Shown in pieces: positions 7,785-9,024 of a DNA stretch of 9,024 bases (its first letter is position 1; every line of letters starts with the position of its first letter). The stretch covers positions 1 to 9,024 of the forward strand of contig PKYZ01000814.1 in the NCBI GenBank assembly GCA_003132865.1, in the 5' to 3' direction. Source of the DNA: Bryobacterales bacterium. GTDB lineage: Bacteria; Acidobacteriota; Terriglobia; Bryobacterales; Bryobacteraceae. Below the pieces are notes generated by a model. It worked only from the letters and a program-made list of their open reading frames with translations. It made no database searches and had not been told where the DNA came from. The translations under genes were made by a program, and so were the position numbers.

Positions 7785-8150
7785 CGTGCTGCTGTCCGTC
7801 GTTCAAGTCCTCGGTATAGAGCACCTGCGCACCGCCCCCCTCAGCCGCCGCCACAATCAGAGCGTCCCAGAATGAAATGCGGTAACGCTCCTCAATGGCT
7901 AAAGCCGTCAGGATCGAATCCGCGTCAACCATAACCAGGGGAAGATTGAGCAAATTTCGGACGATGCGGCCCGCCACGTCGCGCGCCATGCCTAGCTTGC
8001 GAGTGGTCATCGCGTAAAACTCCTGGACGACCTGGGTACTCACCACCTGCACATTGAATAATTCTGCCGCCTTGGCCGGTTTCGCCGGATCGCCCCGCCG
8101 TACAGGTACATCAGAATGGTTGTATCGAAGAACGCCTTAACGTCGCGCAT
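7750..8150 (-). pseudogene. vapC: VapC-type PIN-domain toxin, frameshifted
   Basis: This would be a PIN-domain ribonuclease toxin that cuts RNA when not bound by its antitoxin. From an ATG at 8150 the frame encodes MRDVKAFFDTTILMYLYGG. It then breaks at a C run on the plus strand (8093-8096). Adding one base there restores DPAKPAKAAELFNVQVVSTQ and an open frame to the stop at 7750. The restored product would be 133 residues, normal for VapC. All four expected acidic residues are present in that reconstruction: D9, E44, D96 (ISFWDAL) and D115 (YTEDLNDG). As it stands, the intact part beginning at a GTG (8052) lacks D9 and the first strand, so it should be inactive. The ATG overlaps the end of vapB by 14 nt, the usual coupled layout. 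A single-base sequencing error cannot be excluded. Confidence 0.83.
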
Positions 8151-8382
8151 GTATTTGTGCCCGGCGGATCGAGCGTGGATCGCGGTCAAAATACGGGCCG
8201 CGTGCGGCTATCGCCAGCAGTCGACCAGCCGCAGCCCGCGTCCGCCGGCCATCCGACAAGGCCTCTTCCAAGAGTTTGCGCACCAGCGCATTCACGGTGC
8301 TGTTACACTTCGCGGCATGCACCTTGGCCTTGCGAATCAGATCGTCGGGAAGACTCGAGGTTATATTGCGTGCTGCAGCCAT
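8137..8382 (-). CDS. vapB: VapB-type ribbon-helix-helix antitoxin
   Basis: This 81-residue protein is the likely antitoxin partner of the adjacent PIN toxin and a self-repressing DNA-binding protein. Residues 4-10 (ARNITSS) fit the beta strand of a ribbon-helix-helix fold. Residues 12-24 (PDDLIRKAKVHAA) fit helix A and 28-42 (STVNALVRKLLEEAL) helix B. The rest, to 81, is a basic tail with GPYFDRDPRSIRR at 62-74, where such antitoxins normally wrap the toxin. The frame is intact while the toxin is broken, a state often seen because loss of toxin is harmless. No Shine-Dalgarno is obvious before the ATG. Inverted repeats upstream (8422-8437 and 8449-8470) are possible operators. The named subtype is inferred from the partner and the fold. 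Confidence 0.82.
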   Translation of the reverse strand: MAAARNITSSLPDDLIRKAKVHAAKCNSTVNALVRKLLEEALSDGRRTRAAAGRLLAIAARGPYFDRDPRSIRRAQIHARR

Positions 8383-8421
8383 GGTTTTTGCGTAACAAAC
8401 CGATGTGTGGATAGCCCTGTT

Positions 8422-8437
8422 CGCGCGGGCCCGCGCG
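8422..8437. repeat. Perfect 16-bp GC palindrome
   Basis: CGCGCGGGCCCGCGCG is a perfect palindrome located 40 bp before the vapB start and 75 bp before the aldo/keto reductase start. It may be a protein-binding site or chance in GC-rich DNA. Confidence 0.5.
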
Positions 8438-8448
8438 GCCCATGCATT

Positions 8449-8470
8449 CGGATTGGGTTAACCAAATCCG
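8449..8470. promoter_or_regulatory. 22-bp inverted repeat, candidate operator
   Basis: CGGATTGGGTT and AACCAAATCCG form an inverted repeat with no gap, centred on GTTAAC, with ten of eleven positions matching (mismatch at 8455/8464). It lies in the 130-bp spacer between the divergent vapB and aldo/keto reductase genes, 43 bp before the latter. The length and symmetry fit a dimeric repressor site. Which gene it controls is not shown by the sequence. Confidence 0.55.
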
Positions 8471-8512
8471 CCCGGCAACCCCGCCCTGCCCACACTGAGC
8501 TAAGCTGGCCTT

Positions 8513-9024
8513 ATGAAGATTTCACGGCGTGACTTTCTGGGTACCGCGGCCATTACTGGCACCGCCGCGCTGGCAGCGGCGGACGCCCTGCCCACCCGCA
8601 TCCTCGGACGCACCGGCGCGCGCGTATCGATCCTGGCCATGGGCGGCGGCAGCCGCTTCCTGATGTATCAAGACGAGGACAAGGCCCTGGAGGCCCTCAA
8701 CCGCGCCTTCGACCTGGGCATCTCCTACATGGACACAGCCTACAGCTATGGCAACGGGCGCAGCGAGGAGCGCGTCGGCAAGGTCATGAAGACCCGCCGC
8801 AAAGGCATCTTCCTGGCCACCAAGATCGACGCGCGCAAAGGCGATGACGCGCAACGCATTCTGGAAGGCAGCCTGAAGCGCCTGCAAACAGACCACCTGG
8901 ACCTCATCCACGTCCACAGCCTGACCGACGAGAAAGACTTGGGCGAAGTGGAAGCGCCTGACGGCGTGCTGAAAGTACTGCTGAAGCTGCGCGATCAGAA
9001 GGTGACGCGCTTCATCGGCGTTAC
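8513..9024 (+). CDS. Tat-exported aldo/keto reductase, N-terminal part (runs off the window)
   Basis: An NAD(P)H-dependent aldo/keto reductase family protein, of which 170 codons are present before the window ends. Residues 4-10 (SRRDFLG) are a twin-arginine motif followed by an alanine-rich hydrophobic stretch to about 23, so the protein is probably exported or a Tat-type fusion common in Acidobacteriota. The TIM-barrel domain starts at about 27 (PTRILGRTGARVS). The catalytic tetrad of the family is visible: D74 and Y79 (YMDTAYSYG), K104 (LATKID) and H135 (LIHVHS). The ATG at 8513 is the only possible start nearby, because a stop lies in frame at 8501-8503. No Shine-Dalgarno is visible. An exported reductase raises the question of its cofactor source, since NADPH is cytoplasmic; cofactor loading before folded Tat export is possible. 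Substrate unknown. Confidence 0.9.
   Translation, partial: MKISRRDFLGTAAITGTAALAAADALPTRILGRTGARVSILAMGGGSRFLMYQDEDKALEALNRAFDLGISYMDTAYSYGNGRSEERVGKVMKTRRKGIFLATKIDARKGDDAQRILEGSLKRLQTDHLDLIHVHSLTDEKDLGEVEAPDGVLKVLLKLRDQKVTRFIGV

Noticed and set aside
8522..8917. 131-residue minus-strand frame
   Set aside because: Antisense to the aldo/keto reductase, whose catalytic tetrad is clear.

Overview
The window looks like an Acidobacteriota chromosome, most like the Bryobacterales/Solibacter group. This is an inference from gene content: a Tat-exported molybdenum hydroxylase operon, a CE15-type glucuronoyl esterase, a PEP-CTERM protein, a Tat-tagged aldo/keto reductase, a DUF1326-like secreted protein, and high-GC coding sequence with GCTTTAGC hairpins between genes. 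No rRNA, tRNA or CRISPR is visible.

Layout. Positions 1-256 hold the 3' end of a group II intron: the C-terminus of its reverse transcriptase/maturase, broken by a one-base frameshift, followed by an altered domain V and a domain VI-like hairpin. Positions 407-4386 form a tight plus-strand operon encoding the 2Fe-2S, molybdopterin and FAD subunits of a xanthine dehydrogenase/aldehyde oxidase-family enzyme, then a 71-residue cysteine-containing protein. The only export signal is a twin-arginine motif on the 2Fe-2S subunit, so the assembled complex probably reaches the periplasm through that subunit, as in E. coli PaoABC. Two adjacent GCTTTAGC hairpins separate this operon from a secreted DUF1326-like gene that has its own consensus -10. 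That gene overlaps the end of a minus-strand CE15-like esterase by 17 bp.

Positions 6511-6853 are a non-coding divergent spacer, AT-rich on its right side, leading to a PEP-CTERM gene. A hairpin plus T-run follows that gene. Next is a minus-strand vapBC toxin-antitoxin locus whose antitoxin is intact but whose PIN toxin carries a one-base frameshift. The window ends in the first 170 codons of a Tat-targeted aldo/keto reductase. A 22-bp near-perfect inverted repeat lies between vapB and this gene and is a candidate operator.

The genes share a theme: most products are exported (molybdenum enzyme, DUF1326-like protein, esterase, PEP-CTERM protein, aldo/keto reductase), as expected for a soil or plant-matter degrader. 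The mobile and addiction elements (intron, vapBC) both look decayed. I found no clearly new multi-gene system. The points most worth checking are the cysteine-poor iron-sulfur loop in the FAD subunit, the small cysteine protein in the same operon, and the 22-bp operator-like repeat.
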